This document shows positions 6,631 through 6,788 of a DNA stretch of 6,788 nt, piece after piece. Under the pieces are notes generated by a model. The model had not been told where the DNA came from and made no database searches. It saw only the letters and a list, made by a program, of their open reading frames with translations. The translations under genes were made by a program, and so were the position numbers. Source of the stretch: CAZFAT01 sp964517075 (GTDB lineage Bacteria; Acidobacteriota; Vicinamibacteria; Vicinamibacterales; SCN-69-37); contig CAZFAT010000209.1 in assembly GCA_964517075.1 (NCBI GenBank), positions 1 through 6,788 of the forward strand, written 5' to 3'. Each line of letters opens with the position of its first letter. Positions within the stretch are counted from its first letter, which is position 1.

Positions 6631-6788
6631 GGATCTCCGGCGCGCCTACAAACAGCGCTTCGACGAGGAACTCGAACCGGAACGCTACGAGCTCGTCGAC
6701 CTGCTGCAACAACTGACGCCCGACCGGCGAGACTTCCTAAAGGCGCTCGGCGGAGGCGTGTTCTTCCTGGTCACGGTGCGGGCGCAGG
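6623..6788 (+). CDS. Molybdopterin-binding large subunit, N-terminal fragment with twin-arginine signal
   Basis: Only the first 55 codons are present; the gene runs off the window. It starts at GTG with GGGAGGG five bases upstream and overlaps the iron-sulfur subunit gene by 8 bases, indicating translational coupling. Residues 1-34 are charged (EELEPERYEL at 15-24). RRDFLK (35-40) follows, then a hydrophobic run ALGGGVFFLV (41-50) and the start of a possible cleavage region at VRAQ. This is a twin-arginine export signal with an unusually long n-region. Large subunits of isoquinoline-1-oxidoreductase-like and related exported molybdenum hydroxylases carry such leaders and pair with exactly this kind of small subunit. 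The catalytic domains are beyond the window, so the identity rests on context and signal type; another exported redox protein is possible but less likely. Confidence 0.72.
   Translation, partial: MAEDLRRAYKQRFDEELEPERYELVDLLQQLTPDRRDFLKALGGGVFFLVTVRAQ

Overview
The window is GC-rich (about two-thirds G+C by eye) with strongly G/C-ended codons. It most likely comes from a soil- or sediment-type Acidobacteriota, perhaps Vicinamibacteria-like. This is inferred from a membrane Ser/Thr kinase with a PD40 propeller, the adjacent secreted vWA protein of the 'VWFA-related Acidobacterial' type, and the general gene style. No rRNA, tRNA, CRISPR array, insertion sequence or phage gene is visible.

Layout: (1) Positions 1-2037, + strand: the end of cysD followed, with a one-base stop/start overlap, by a complete cysN-cysC fusion. 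Together they activate sulfate to APS and then PAPS. The CysN half lacks the usual P-loop lysine (Thr at residue 37). (2) 2038-2103: a short gap between convergent genes with a GC hairpin, a plausible terminator. (3) 5766 down to 2104, - strand: a secreted or lipid-anchored vWA protein (4867-5766), then, after a 97-base gap, an 887-residue transmembrane Ser/Thr kinase with a periplasmic PD40 propeller (2104-4767). They probably form a transcription unit. (4) 5767-6147: a divergent control region with promoter-like elements and inverted repeats, a short coding remnant whose good RBS/ATG is out of frame with its body, and a strong hairpin just after that body's stop. (5) 6148-6788, + strand: a two-[2Fe-2S] small subunit of a molybdenum hydroxylase, overlapping by 8 bases the start of a twin-arginine-signalled protein. 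The latter is almost certainly the molybdopterin-binding large subunit and runs off the window.

Functionally these are three unrelated modules: sulfate assimilation, envelope sensing/signalling, and an exported Mo-Fe/S oxidoreductase. I see no convincing undescribed multi-gene system. The points most worth a second look are the missing CysN P-loop lysine, the degenerate metal site in the vWA protein, the broken gene at 5917-6086 and the repeat-bearing divergent promoter region.
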